A stretch of DNA of 64,000 bases from JBFLYC01 sp040756735. Its GTDB lineage: Bacteria > Bacillota > DSM-16504 > Desulfitibacterales > Desulfitibacteraceae. Shown piece by piece: positions 1 through 8,683 of the stretch; position 1 is the first letter of the stretch; every line of letters starts with the position of its first letter. A program made the translations under genes and the position numbers. The DNA is taken from NCBI GenBank assembly GCA_040756735.1, contig JBFLYC010000010.1, positions 45,356 through 109,355 on the forward strand. The letters are read 5' to 3'. A model generated the notes under the pieces. That model saw only the letters and a list, made by a program, of their open reading frames with translations, was not told the origin of the DNA and did not search any database.

Positions 1-2
1 TC

Positions 3-1331
3 AACAAAACAGGGGCTTTTAAGTTCAAAGCAACCAAGGTAGGTACAGATACTGTGCTGGCCCAGATCATTAGACTGGTAGAAGAGGCGCAGGGTTCTAA
101 GGCCCCGATACAAAGGCTCGTTGATGTAATCGCCTCATATTTCGTTCCTGCGGTAGTCGTTATAGCAGTAATAAGTTTTGTGGTCTGGTGGACTTTTGGA
201 CCAGAACCATCATTAATCTTCGGTTTGACAACCTTTATAGCCGTGTTGATTGTCGCCTGCCCGTGCGCTTTGGGTTTAGCTACACCTACTGCAATCATGG
301 TGGGGACCGGCAAGGGCGCTGAAAACGGGATTCTTATCAAAGGCGCTGAAAGCCTGGAAACAGCCCATAAAATAAATGCGGTGGTTTTTGACAAAACAGG
401 TACAGTTACTGTGGGAGAACCCTCTCTAACGGATTTGGTACTCATGAATGGTTTTAAAGAAGACGATGTTTTGCAGCTTGTAGCTTCAGTGGAAACCAAC
501 TCCGAGCATCCCCTAGGAGAGGCAATAGTCAGGGGTGCGAAAGATAAGGCCCTTGAAATGGTAGAAGTAGAGGACTTTGAGGCTGTTCCCGGTCATGGGG
601 TAATTGCTAAAGCAGCAGGCCGTTTGCTTATGATAGGAAACTTGCGCTTGATGAAAAGCAAAAATGTTGATATTCCAGGAGACATGCTGGCTGCTGCAGA
701 AAAGCTTGCCGACGAAGGTAAAACACCCATGCTCGTTGTCATTGACGGTAACCCGGCAGGGGTGCTGGCTGTTGCCGATACAGTTAAGGAGAATTCAGCC
801 AGGGCCATTAAAGAACTGCAGCGTATGGGAATTGAAGTAGTAATGCTCACAGGGGATAACAAGCGTACTGCTGAAGCCATTGCCAGTCAGGTTGGGATTA
901 AAAGGGTAATTGCGGAAGTTCTTCCAGAGCATAAAGCCCAGGAAATAAAAAGGCTGCAGGAGGAAGGAAAAGTCGTGGCCATGGTGGGCGACGGTATTAA
1001 TGATGCCCCGGCCCTGGCTCAGGCCAATGTGGGGATTGCCATAGGAACAGGAACAGATGTGGCCATGGAGGCCTCGGATGTTACTCTTATTTCCGGTGAT
1101 TTGCGAGGAGTACCAACAGCCATCAGGCTGTCAAAGGCAACCATGTATATGATTTGGCAAAATCTATTCTGGGCCTTTTTCTACAACATTGTTCTTATAC
1201 CTGTGGCAGCGGGCGTATTGTGGCCTTTCACTGGACTACTGCTTAATCCTATGCTGGCCGCAGCGGCCATGGCCTTTAGCTCTGTATCGGTGGTGCTCAA
1301 CACAATGAGACTGCGTACTTTTAAACCTTAG
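3..1331 (+). CDS. copA: Copper-translocating P-type ATPase, C-terminal part (cut by window edge)
   Basis: P1B-type ATPase that pumps Cu(I) across the cytoplasmic membrane. The frame is open from base 3 and reads straight into the gene, so the 5' part (metal-binding domains, first membrane helices) lies outside the window. Visible in order: end of the actuator domain, membrane helix with the CPC ion-binding motif (CPCALGLATPTA), phosphorylation motif DKTGT, the SEHPLG segment holding the nucleotide-binding HP dipeptide, the hinge GDGINDAP, and two final helices. The CPC motif and HP pair identify the heavy-metal subgroup; copper rather than zinc is inferred from overall similarity. A small secreted peptide gene follows 10 bases downstream and may be cotranscribed. 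Confidence 0.93.
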   Translation, partial: NKTGAFKFKATKVGTDTVLAQIIRLVEEAQGSKAPIQRLVDVIASYFVPAVVVIAVISFVVWWTFGPEPSLIFGLTTFIAVLIVACPCALGLATPTAIMVGTGKGAENGILIKGAESLETAHKINAVVFDKTGTVTVGEPSLTDLVLMNGFKEDDVLQLVASVETNSEHPLGEAIVRGAKDKALEMVEVEDFEAVPGHGVIAKAAGRLLMIGNLRLMKSKNVDIPGDMLAAAEKLADEGKTPMLVVIDGNPAGVLAVADTVKENSARAIKELQRMGIEVVMLTGDNKRTAEAIASQVGIKRVIAEVLPEHKAQEIKRLQEEGKVVAMVGDGINDAPALAQANVGIAIGTGTDVAMEASDVTLISGDLRGVPTAIRLSKATMYMIWQNLFWAFFYNIVLIPVAAGVLWPFTGLLLNPMLAAAAMAFSSVSVVLNTMRLRTFKP

Positions 1332-1341
1332 GAGTTTTAAC

Positions 1342-1515
1342 ATGAAAAAGAAAATCATGGCAGTAACACTTTCGGTATTGTTGGTAGTAGGTGTAATAGG
1401 TGGATTTGCATATGCAAAAGATGTTTTTGCTAATGATGAAGTATCAGAAACGACTGTAGAGGTAGATATTAGCTTCAGCCTATCTAAACGACCACTTATT
1501 ACAGCGGAAAAATAA
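1342..1515 (+). CDS. Small secreted or membrane-anchored peptide (57 aa) downstream of copA
   Basis: Starts 10 bases after the copA stop with a TAGGAG ribosome site 6 bases upstream of the ATG. Residues 1-25 form a typical signal peptide: KKK, a hydrophobic core of about 18 residues, then FAYAKD with an Ala-x-Ala-like cleavage site. The remaining 32 residues are polar and acidic with no Cys, His cluster or known domain. I do not recognise a family. Position and spacing suggest cotranscription with the copper pump, so a role in extracytoplasmic metal handling is possible but unproven. Confidence 0.6.
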   Translation: MKKKIMAVTLSVLLVVGVIGGFAYAKDVFANDEVSETTVEVDISFSLSKRPLITAEK

Positions 1516-1634
1516 AGTGGCAGGATATTGGTTAAAAATACCAAAAGCAAGGAAAAAGTTTTATAAAATAGAAGAACCTTAACTACTTTAGTAGCATATC
1601 ATACTATTAAGCTAACAGGAAAGGAGGCATACTG

Positions 1635-1841
1635 ATGGACAGTAGTGGCGGCGCAGTTCTACCAATTTTTGACGATAAGCTTATAATTATTATTATTCTG
1701 TTCTTTTTCTTATTTCCCAAGAAGCCAGGTCCAGTTCTACCAATTTTCGACGATTCATTGATCATTTGCTTGATCATAATTTGCTGCTTATTGATGCAGA
1801 AGCCTAGGCCAAGGCCTTGGGGAGAAGAAGTTGAAGCATAA
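1635..1841 (+). CDS. Small membrane peptide with an internal duplication (68 aa)
   Basis: ATG preceded by AGGAAAGGAGGC at good spacing. The protein consists of two copies of one unit: residues VLPIFDD followed by a run of Ile/Leu/Phe, then a PKKPGP linker, then VLPIFDD again followed by Ile/Leu/Cys, and a Pro/Arg-rich acidic tail. The two DNA copies are nearly identical over the VLPIFDD codons, so the duplication is recent or constrained. Each unit could form one membrane helix. The layout resembles the short hydrophobic peptides of spore-forming Firmicutes, but I cannot place it in a named family. Confidence 0.6.
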   Translation: MDSSGGAVLPIFDDKLIIIIILFFFLFPKKPGPVLPIFDDSLIICLIIICCLLMQKPRPRPWGEEVEA

Positions 1842-1863
1842 TAATGTGTGAACTGGTGGTTTC

Positions 1864-1897
1864 GGGGGGGGGGGGGTCAGGGGGACGGTTCTCTGAC
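1864..1897. repeat. G13 homopolymer and GGGGACGGTTC REP-like sequence
   Basis: A run of 13 G (1864-1876) is followed by TCAGGGGGACGGTTCTCTGA, whose ends TCAG/CTGA are inverted. The core GGGGACGGTTC recurs in the palindrome at 55797-55871, about 54 kb away. The element abuts the broken end of the sigma-54 activator relic at 1898, as expected for an inserted REP-like unit. The exact G count may be uncertain because homopolymers are error-prone. Confidence 0.5.
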
Positions 1898-2153
1898 ACC
1901 TTCTTCGTAACCAAACAGCTTACTTTCTAACAGATTTTCCGGTAAAGCGGCACAGTTAATGGCCACAAAAGGGCCATTCTTTCTTGAACTAAAATTATGA
2001 ATGCTTTGAGCAAACATTTCCTTTCCTGTGCCGGTTTCACAATGATTATATTGTGGAATTACTTTTGGCCAGACGCTTGGCTGTTGAGATGGCGTTCATA
2101 ATAGCGGGGCTGTCTCCAACCACATCAGAAAAATTAAAAATGGCTATTTTCAT
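1898..2153 (-). pseudogene. Sigma-54-dependent activator relic (AAA+ domain fragment)
   Basis: Reverse-strand reading gives SDVVGDSPAIMNAISTAKRL, then, after two single-base losses near 2045-2055, ETGTGKEMFAQSIHN (Walker A), then VAINCAALPENLLES and KLFGYEEG. These are the conserved opening segments of the AAA+ domain of NtrC-type activators; the next expected residues, AFTGA, are missing. The reading breaks exactly where the GGGGACGGTTC element begins. The N-terminal sensory domain and the rest of the ATPase and HTH are absent. A GGAGGGG site upstream of the ATG and a TTGACA at 2202-2207 (reverse strand) may be leftovers of the original promoter region. Not functional. Confidence 0.75.
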
Positions 2154-2386
2154 TACACCCCTCCACATTTATCTGAATACTAGAATAACCTTAGCAATTA
2201 CTGTCAAGTGTCCAAAGAAGCCCATAATATAAACCTGACCCATAGTGATATAAGCCTGTTCATAGGTAAATATGCTTTTAGGAGAAAAGGTATTCTCTCC
2301 AATCCCTTTCATAATACCCGTATCTGTGACAAAACCTACCCTCTATCTCGTAAGTGATCGGGCAGGACTATGAAAGGAGCATTAAC

Positions 2387-2818
2387 TTAGACATACGGCA
2401 AGCTTTGCAAGAACTCACCAGGTGTACAAATTTGAAATCCAATTTTACTTTCCATGTTCGCTTTCAAAAAATGCTTATCCAAGCTTAACAGCCAATCTAC
2501 TTTCCCTGTTATGGCCGCTGCTAGAACGGGGGCGTCTTTTTCGTTAATTAGCTTTTTAGCTTTTTCCACATCTTCTTTGGTTGGGTCTATTAATCTAAAA
2601 GACAGCTTTTTAAACAGTGGATAGATATATGCCATACCACCTGGAATTTTCTTTTGAATGTTGCGAAAAACTTCAGTTACAACATTTTCGGAAATATATG
2701 GGATTATAATGTTTAATTCAGCTAAGGCTAAGATTTCATAGGAACCACTTTTTTTTGATGCCAAACCTGCTATAATCACGCTGCTGTCCAGGAAGACTTT
2801 AGTCTGTTTCATATGCAT
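2387..2818 (-). CDS. PIN-domain toxin (VapC-like), 143 aa
   Basis: Predicted Mg-dependent ribonuclease toxin. The N-terminal FLDSSVIIAG carries the first PIN acidic residue, and the later DAPVLAAAITGKVDWLLSLD carries the other conserved aspartates typical of PIN domains. The start overlaps the end of the upstream AbrB-type gene by 20 bases; an internal ATG six bases in (at 2812) is equally possible. The overlap indicates translational coupling with the antitoxin. Confidence 0.8.
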   Translation of the reverse strand: MHMKQTKVFLDSSVIIAGLASKKSGSYEILALAELNIIIPYISENVVTEVFRNIQKKIPGGMAYIYPLFKKLSFRLIDPTKEDVEKAKKLINEKDAPVLAAAITGKVDWLLSLDKHFLKANMESKIGFQICTPGEFLQSLPYV

Positions 2819-3092
2819 GATTGCCTTCCCTCAACTCTTGAAGCAATTTCTCCAGATTAATATCTTCCTTAAGCATCTCTTTCTGAAAATTATCGGCAAG
2901 CTCTTTTACAATCAACCTTTCAGGAGTTGCAATGATGGCTTTGCCAACCTGAAATATTTCCAGATAAGAATCTTCCTTGATGTCAAGCCTTTCTCTTATT
3001 TCAACCGGTATTGTTAGCTGTCCTTTTCCCCATACCCGTACTTTTTTAGATTTTGTAGATCCCATATATCCAATAGTATTATCTTCTGACAT
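2799..3092 (-). CDS. AbrB/SpoVT-type antitoxin paired with the PIN toxin
   Basis: Swapped-hairpin DNA-binding protein: residues around KVRVWGKGQLTIPVEIRERL match the AbrB/MazE N-terminal fold (GQLTIPVEIRERLDI), followed by a charged helical tail likely to bind the toxin. The start was set at 3092 because AAAGGTGG lies 9 bases upstream; a longer frame starting at 3131 lacks such a site. The complex probably represses its own promoter, as is usual for this family. Confidence 0.8.
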   Translation of the reverse strand: MSEDNTIGYMGSTKSKKVRVWGKGQLTIPVEIRERLDIKEDSYLEIFQVGKAIIATPERLIVKELADNFQKEMLKEDINLEKLLQELREGNHAYETD

Positions 3093-3279
3093 GCGGCATT
3101 TCCACCTTTCAGACTTTTTTATATTATACAAAGAAAAGATACATGATTCAAGTGAAAGGCTAAGAATGAGAAGTTATGTATGTCCTGACATTGAAGATCA
3201 TGTTATTTTTCAATGAATTTATTTAACCCTGTCTTTTATTGATGAGTTTAAGTTTTGCGGAGTGCATTTAAAATTTTTG

Positions 3280-3338
3280 TTGACATTATAGTCGAGCTGT
3301 TATATTGTAAAGTCAAAGGTTATGATGTTATGTCGTAA
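3280..3338 (+). promoter_or_regulatory. Promoter and dyad operator candidate upstream of the GntR operon
   Basis: TTGACA (3280-3285) and TATTGT (3303-3308) are spaced by 17 bases, a good sigma-A arrangement. Just downstream, 3320-3338 reads TTATGA-N7-TCGTAA, an imperfect inverted repeat with one mismatch per arm, in the place expected for an autoregulatory GntR/HutC operator. Confidence 0.45.
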
Positions 3339-3392
3339 TGTGTTTATAATTTTTAGAGTCATGAATATATTTTAAAGGAGAAGTTTTAAAAC

Positions 3393-4136
3393 ATGAGAAA
3401 ATTGAATGAAAACAGTCCAGTTCCACTTTATTTTCAACTTCAAGAAGACCTAAAGAAAGATATTGAAATGGGAATTTATAAGCCTAATGAAATGATTCCC
3501 ACTGAAAAGGAACTGGAAAAGATTTATTCAGTTAGCAGGATTACTGTTAGAAAGGCTATTGAAGGTCTTGTATATGAAGGAGTTTTAATTAAAAAACAAG
3601 GAATAGGCACCATAGTTTCCAAGAAAAAGGTCATAGAGAACTCTTTGAGCCTTAAAAGCTTTTCTGAAAAAATGAAAGACCAGGGGATTAAAGTGGGCAC
3701 CAGGGTTATTGAAGTTGCCAGGATTGTCACCTCAGAGAGAATTGCCGAGCATTTATCAATTGTCCCTAATGAGGAAGTTATTTATGTAAAAAGATTGCGC
3801 TTTGCTGACGATGAACCTATTGGAATATTTACCTCATACATACGAAAGGATACAGGTGTCACTGAAAATGATGATTTTACAGGTTCTATTTTTGAACTGT
3901 TCGAAAATAAGTATAAATTGAAGATAGCCGCCAGTGATAGAACAATTACCGCCTCTCAAGTCTCTGAAGAAGAGGCTGAGCTTTTGGGAATAAAACCTGG
4001 TGAGGCAGTCTTGATGGTCAAGTACGTTACCTTTGATGATAGCAATCGACCCATTGAATATGCCGAAGGCCTTTACAGGAGTGATAAATACCAGTATAAC
4101 CTGAGGTACACCCGAGACAGTTTGGTAGAGAAGTAA
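3393..4136 (+). CDS. GntR/HutC-family transcriptional regulator (UTRA domain)
   Basis: N-terminal winged helix (residues about 10-75; PLYFQLQEDLKKDIEMGIYK, then VSRITVRKAIEGL) and a C-terminal UTRA ligand-binding domain (about 95-235) ending in the characteristic PIEYAEGLYRSDKYQY. HutC-type regulators usually bind a sugar phosphate or amino sugar and repress the adjacent operon. The kinase start lies 13 bases after the stop, so it heads the operon running to 11603. AAGGAG precedes the ATG. The inducer is likely a substrate or phosphorylated intermediate of that pathway. Confidence 0.9.
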   Translation: MRKLNENSPVPLYFQLQEDLKKDIEMGIYKPNEMIPTEKELEKIYSVSRITVRKAIEGLVYEGVLIKKQGIGTIVSKKKVIENSLSLKSFSEKMKDQGIKVGTRVIEVARIVTSERIAEHLSIVPNEEVIYVKRLRFADDEPIGIFTSYIRKDTGVTENDDFTGSIFELFENKYKLKIAASDRTITASQVSEEEAELLGIKPGEAVLMVKYVTFDDSNRPIEYAEGLYRSDKYQYNLRYTRDSLVEK

Positions 4137-4149
4137 GGAGTTGAGGGCC

Positions 4150-5553
4150 ATGTATTTGGGTATAGACATTGGCACCAGCAGTGTTAAAGCTATACTGACA
4201 GATGGCAGCACGCGGATTTCGGACAAGGCTGATTACCCTTTTTTTTGCTCTGGAAATGAACAAAACCCTTATTTCATAGAACAGACTGTTCGTACAACAG
4301 TAGCTCGTTTGCTTTCAATGAACCATACTGCTGCAACAAACCTTAAAGGGCTTAGTATTTGCGGTCATGGGCCAAGTATCCTTCTTATTGACAAGAGCGG
4401 CATTCCCTTAACCAATTTAGTAACATGGCAGGATAAAAGGGCCTTAGCAGAGGCTCAGTGGCTTAGAGCGAATTTTAAAGATTTTTATAAAGATTCCACC
4501 TCTTATGAAGCAAAAGTATTGTGGTTTTTCAAGCAATTTCCTGAACACTTCAGTGATAGTATTACAGTTTTATACCCCAAGGATTATATCTTATATAAGC
4601 TTTGTGGCAGAAGGATTATCGATAGGTCTGCGGCATCTACAATCTTTTTTTATGACGCCCATGCTTCAAAGTGGGGTTTTGATAAAGCAGATATACCTAA
4701 CCATGTGTTTCCCCAGGCAGTTGATTCTTTTGAACAAGTTGAGGTGACAGGGACGGAATTCAGCCGCTTGTGCGGCTTGCCTGATGGAATACCTGTTTTT
4801 GCAGGGGGCATTGATGCATATTGTGAGGCTTTAGGGGCCGGCTCAATCAATCCGGGTGATCTGGTTGAGGGGACAGGAACATCTACCTGTATTTCCTTAT
4901 GCCAGGAAGAGTCGCCTTGTATGGACCTTCATGTGGTTCCCGGCCGTTCCTTGATTATGAGATCAATATCTTACACCGGAGGATCTGTGAAATGGTATAA
5001 ATCATTATGTGCTGGTACAGGGCAATTGGATGATATAGAGTACAAGCCTGTAAAACTGATATTCCTGCCTTACTTAATTGGGGAACGAAGTCCTATTTGG
5101 GATGAAAAAGCCAGCGGGGTATTCTTTGGTTTAACTGAGGCCACTACCGGTCAAGAAATGTATTGGGCCCTTATGCAGGGAGTGTCTTTTGCAATTAAGC
5201 AAAACATCGACTCCATTGAAAAAGAACATAGCGCCCGGGAATTTATTAATGCTGTTGGCGGCGGAGCAAATAATTTCCAATGGCTGCAGTTAAAGGCTAA
5301 TATAACCGGCAAGGTGTATAACAAGCTTGAAAATACAGATGCAGCTGCATTTGGAGCTGCAATTATAGCAGCTGCAGGGAGGGGAGAGGAGAGCTTAAGC
5401 CAGATAACAGCCAGGTGGGTAAAAGTAGAGAAGGAAATTATACCCGATAATTCATTTCATAAATTTTATGAAGATTTATATGGCATTTACTGTAACCTCT
5501 ATCCCGCTCTCAAAGATTGTTTTCATCAACTGGCAGATTTAAATAAAATATAG
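4150..5553 (+). CDS. FGGY-family carbohydrate kinase
   Basis: ATP-dependent kinase of the xylulokinase/glycerol kinase superfamily, 467 aa. Seen: N-terminal phosphate-binding loop GIDIGTSSVKAILTD, TWQDKRA, the catalytic-Asp region FAGGIDAYCEALGAG, the ATP-binding segment EGTGTSTCIS, and the C-terminal adenosine motif AVGGGANNFQWLQLKA. ATG 4150 is chosen because AAGGAG lies 9 bases upstream. Substrate cannot be read from sequence; with an adjacent Zn-dehydrogenase and class I aldolase the likely order is oxidation of a polyol to a ketose, phosphorylation, then aldol cleavage. An LsrK-like role is an alternative. Confidence 0.85.
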   Translation: MYLGIDIGTSSVKAILTDGSTRISDKADYPFFCSGNEQNPYFIEQTVRTTVARLLSMNHTAATNLKGLSICGHGPSILLIDKSGIPLTNLVTWQDKRALAEAQWLRANFKDFYKDSTSYEAKVLWFFKQFPEHFSDSITVLYPKDYILYKLCGRRIIDRSAASTIFFYDAHASKWGFDKADIPNHVFPQAVDSFEQVEVTGTEFSRLCGLPDGIPVFAGGIDAYCEALGAGSINPGDLVEGTGTSTCISLCQEESPCMDLHVVPGRSLIMRSISYTGGSVKWYKSLCAGTGQLDDIEYKPVKLIFLPYLIGERSPIWDEKASGVFFGLTEATTGQEMYWALMQGVSFAIKQNIDSIEKEHSAREFINAVGGGANNFQWLQLKANITGKVYNKLENTDAAAFGAAIIAAAGRGEESLSQITARWVKVEKEIIPDNSFHKFYEDLYGIYCNLYPALKDCFHQLADLNKI

Positions 5554-5578
5554 ATTTTACTAGACTGGAGGAAGAATA

Positions 5579-6355
5579 ATGCGCAGGTTAAAAAGAATAT
5601 TTCGTAAAGATGGGAAAAGTGTTATTGTCGCAATGGACCATGGCATGGGGTTAAATGTTCTGCCGGAGCTTAATGATACGGGTGAGGTGCTTAAAAAAAT
5701 TGTAGATGCCGGCGCTGATGCTGTGTTAACCACCTTTGGAATTGCTAAAAAATACAAAGAGGTTCTCAGCGATACAGGGTTAATTTTAAGGTTAGACGGG
5801 GGCAGTTCCCATCTTTATCATAAAAGCAATTATCCTAAGTTATTGTATAGTGTGGAAGATGCATTAAAAATGGGGGCAGATGCGGTAGCATGTATGGGGT
5901 TTCCGGGAATAGAATTCCAGGAAGAGAACTTACAGATTCTTGCCCAGGTTGCGGCCAAATGTGAAGAATGGGGACTTCCTTTAATTGCTGAAATGCTGCC
6001 TGGAGGATTTAATCCTGAGCCCGCCAATACTGTAGAAAACGTCAAGCTGGCTGCGCGCATTGGATGCGAATTGGGAGCTGATGTGATTAAAACCTCTTTT
6101 GCAGGAACCAAAGAAGAGTTCCAGGAAATTGTTGCAGGGTTATTCGCTCCTGTGGTGATTCTTGGCGGTGATAAGACCAAGAATATTGGAGACCTCTTTG
6201 ATGTTATCGAACAAGCCATGCAGGTCGGAGCAGCGGGAGTAGCCATCGGCAGGAATGTATGGAAAAACAAACAGCCGGGTAAAATTACCGCAGCGCTGGT
6301 TGATCTGGTCCATCATAAAAAAAGCGCCGAAGAATGCCTGTCATTGATTGATTAA
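5579..6355 (+). CDS. Class I (Schiff-base) aldolase of the FbaB/DeoC/LsrF family
   Basis: TIM-barrel aldolase of 258 aa. The N-terminal VIVAMDHGMG and the phosphate-binding VILGGDK and GAAGVAIGRNVW match the archaeal-type fructose-bisphosphate aldolase/LsrF family. The likely Schiff-base lysine is Lys-171 in GADVIKTSFAG. GGAGG lies just upstream of the ATG, 26 bases after the kinase stop. Probably splits the phosphorylated ketose made by the kinase into a triose phosphate and an aldehyde; LsrF-like thiolase chemistry cannot be excluded. Confidence 0.8.
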   Translation: MRRLKRIFRKDGKSVIVAMDHGMGLNVLPELNDTGEVLKKIVDAGADAVLTTFGIAKKYKEVLSDTGLILRLDGGSSHLYHKSNYPKLLYSVEDALKMGADAVACMGFPGIEFQEENLQILAQVAAKCEEWGLPLIAEMLPGGFNPEPANTVENVKLAARIGCELGADVIKTSFAGTKEEFQEIVAGLFAPVVILGGDKTKNIGDLFDVIEQAMQVGAAGVAIGRNVWKNKQPGKITAALVDLVHHKKSAEECLSLID

Positions 6356-6379
6356 TATGTTATAGAGAGGAATGAAACC

Positions 6380-7432
6380 ATGGAGAAAATTCCTGGCTTA
6401 ATGAAAGCTGTTGTTATAGAGGGTCCGAAAAAACTGGCTGTAAAAGAAGTTGCTACACCTGAACCCTTACCGGGAGAGGTGTTAATAAAAATCGAGACCT
6501 GTCTGCTGTGTACCTGGGAGCAGAGGATCTATTCAGGGGAATCCAGCATGAAGCGGCCATTTATCGCAGGACATGAAGCTGCCGGTGTTATAGCAAAGAT
6601 TAACCCCGACACTCCCAGCAATTTCAGTATTGGGGATAAGGTTGCTTTCAAAACCCTTGATCACTGCGGGCATTGCTATTATTGCTACCAGGGATTTGAA
6701 AACCAGTGTACAGGCAAGGCTAACAAACGGTTTTATGATGGAATACCAGGAAGCGGCGGTTTGGCCCAGTATATAAGTTTACCTGTAGACAGGGTCTTTC
6801 CAATTGAGTGGGATATATCCCTGGGTGAGGCGGCTTTCACTGAGCCCCTGGCCTGCTGCATACATAGTGTAAAAAGAAGCGGTATTAAGTTTGGCAGTGT
6901 AGTTGTTGTGGTAGGCGCGGGCATTATGGGCCAACTGCATGCTGTTTTGGCAAGGCTTTCAGGGGCTAAAGTCATTGTAATAGAACCTAATGCTGCCAGG
7001 AGAAATTTGGCTCTGAGTTTGGGTGCCCATGCTGCAGTTGACCCCACAGTTGATGATGAGAAAACGGTATTGAACTCCCTTACAAGGGGGGTAGGACCGG
7101 ATGTGGTATTTATTACTACAGCCAGTACTTCTCTTGCAGAAAAGTATTTAGATGCTGCAGGTAAAATGGGCCGGGTGATTTTTTATGGCTCTTTTCATCC
7201 CAATAAGGATATACCCATAGATCCAAATAAGGTTCATTATTCTGAGATTGTAATAACAGGGTCTGCAAGCCCCTCCACTGAAGACTTCTTTCAAGCTTCA
7301 AGAATGCTTGCCCAAAAACTGGTTCCTGTAAAGGAGTTTATATCTTGTACATATTCTTTGGACAATATCCAAGAAGCCTTTGAGGCCTCATTATCTCTGG
7401 ATACTTATAGGGTAATGGTTGAATTGAGGTAA
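6380..7432 (+). CDS. Zinc-dependent medium-chain alcohol/polyol dehydrogenase
   Basis: MDR-family dehydrogenase of 350 aa. Catalytic zinc ligands: Cys-44 in CLLCTWE and the GHE motif (His-65, Glu-66). Structural zinc cysteines Cys-96, -99, -102 and -110. Rossmann motif VVGAGIMG at about 177-184 followed by VIVIEPN, whose acidic residue favours NAD. The usual CGSD around the catalytic Cys is replaced by CTWE, so substrate placement may be unusual. GAGAGGAATG supplies the ribosome site. Likely oxidises the imported polyol or reduces the aldehyde released by the aldolase. Confidence 0.87.
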   Translation: MEKIPGLMKAVVIEGPKKLAVKEVATPEPLPGEVLIKIETCLLCTWEQRIYSGESSMKRPFIAGHEAAGVIAKINPDTPSNFSIGDKVAFKTLDHCGHCYYCYQGFENQCTGKANKRFYDGIPGSGGLAQYISLPVDRVFPIEWDISLGEAAFTEPLACCIHSVKRSGIKFGSVVVVVGAGIMGQLHAVLARLSGAKVIVIEPNAARRNLALSLGAHAAVDPTVDDEKTVLNSLTRGVGPDVVFITTASTSLAEKYLDAAGKMGRVIFYGSFHPNKDIPIDPNKVHYSEIVITGSASPSTEDFFQASRMLAQKLVPVKEFISCTYSLDNIQEAFEASLSLDTYRVMVELR

Positions 7433-7518
7433 ATTTTATATCAAGGGGGTGTTAGTCAGGTCAAAGTCTACAATTGCTTAAGTGTCAAGCAATATCAAAC
7501 AAAGAGGAGGAGAACTTA

Positions 7519-8598
7519 ATGTTTAGAAAACGAGGCGTAGTAGTTGTTTGTTTAATCGTTCTGCTGCTTTCGTTAGCATTAACAGGATGTGGAAAAAAGG
7601 ATGATCAAGGAACTCAAGCTCCAGAGCCGGAGAAAAAGATAGGAGAAGGAAGAACCCTGGTGGTAGGTGTTTGGGGAGGTCCCCAGGAAGACATAATCCG
7701 TGAACATGTAATTAAACCTTTTGAAGCAGAAACTGGAGCCACTGTTGAACTGGTACTAGGCGGCACTTCAGACCGTTTTGCCCGCCTTTACGCTGAAAAA
7801 GACAATCCCACAATGGACGTGGTTTATCTTGGTCTAGCACAGACAATCCAGGCTGTTGAGGACGGTATGGTGCTGCCTCCTAACCCTGCAGGTGTTCCTG
7901 AGTATAACAATCTCTATCAGCAGGCAAAAGATCCTGGTGCATATGGGGTTGCCTTCCTGGCAATTGGGATTATGTACAATACTGAACTGGTAGATACTCC
8001 CCCAAAATCATGGAAGGATTTGTGGAAGCCTGAGTATAAAGGAAAAGTAGCTCCCTTTGTTTTCCCGGGCACACAAGGAACCGCTTTTTTGGTTATGGCA
8101 TCAAGGGTTCACGGTGGGGATGAAAAGAATATGGATCCCGGTTTTGAAGCTTTGAAAGCATTAAAACCATACCCGGCTATTCTTTCAGGAGTGGATGAAA
8201 CTAACCTGGCGCTGCAGCAGGGAGATGCCTGGTTTACGCCGCAGATTCATGGACTGGTTTACACCTTCAAGGGGCAAGGAGGTCCAGTGGATTTTGTAAT
8301 CCCAGAAGAAGGCGCTCCCTTAGCAATGAACTCAGCTGCAATTGTAACCAATTCCAAGAATGTGGACCTGGCAGAAATCTTTATTAACTATCATTTAGGC
8401 CAGGCAACACAAGAGGCCTATGCAAAAGAGCTATACTATGCACCTACAAACAAAACTGTAGTTCTTGATCCAGACCTGGCATCCAAAATGCCTTATGGCC
8501 CTGAAGAAGTAGGAAAACTCCTTGTATTAGACAATAAGACCATCAGTGAAAAATCTGCAGAATGGGCTGACCGTTGGAACAGGGAAATATTGAAATAG
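7519..8598 (+). CDS. ABC transporter solute-binding lipoprotein, PotD/spermidine-putrescine type
   Basis: Lipoprotein with signal peptide and lipobox LTGC (lipidated Cys at about residue 24), then a family 1 extracellular binding domain (VVGVWGGPQEDIIREHVIKP, PFEAETGATVEL). 359 aa from ATG 7519, chosen because GAGGAGGAG lies just upstream; a longer frame begins at 7474. First gene of the transport part of the operon. PotD-like proteins bind polyamines, but relatives bind other cations, sugars or phosphonates; here the kinase/aldolase genes suggest a polyol or sugar-like ligand. An intercistronic hairpin follows, which often raises binding-protein mRNA level. Confidence 0.88.
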   Translation: MFRKRGVVVVCLIVLLLSLALTGCGKKDDQGTQAPEPEKKIGEGRTLVVGVWGGPQEDIIREHVIKPFEAETGATVELVLGGTSDRFARLYAEKDNPTMDVVYLGLAQTIQAVEDGMVLPPNPAGVPEYNNLYQQAKDPGAYGVAFLAIGIMYNTELVDTPPKSWKDLWKPEYKGKVAPFVFPGTQGTAFLVMASRVHGGDEKNMDPGFEALKALKPYPAILSGVDETNLALQQGDAWFTPQIHGLVYTFKGQGGPVDFVIPEEGAPLAMNSAAIVTNSKNVDLAEIFINYHLGQATQEAYAKELYYAPTNKTVVLDPDLASKMPYGPEEVGKLLVLDNKTISEKSAEWADRWNREILK

Positions 8599-8629
8599 TT
8601 AAACAGCTGAAGTAACTGACATCAATAAA

Positions 8630-8661
8630 GGGGTAGGGAGGCTTCCTGCTTCCCGCCCCCC
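8630..8661 (+). promoter_or_regulatory. Intercistronic hairpin between binding protein and permease
   Basis: GGGG-TA-GGGA pairs with TCCC-G-CCCC around a loop of about 11 bases. There is no T-tract after it, so it more likely stabilises the upstream mRNA or limits read-through than stops transcription. Confidence 0.45.
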
Positions 8662-8683
8662 AGTTTTTAGGAGGTTTTGGGCA

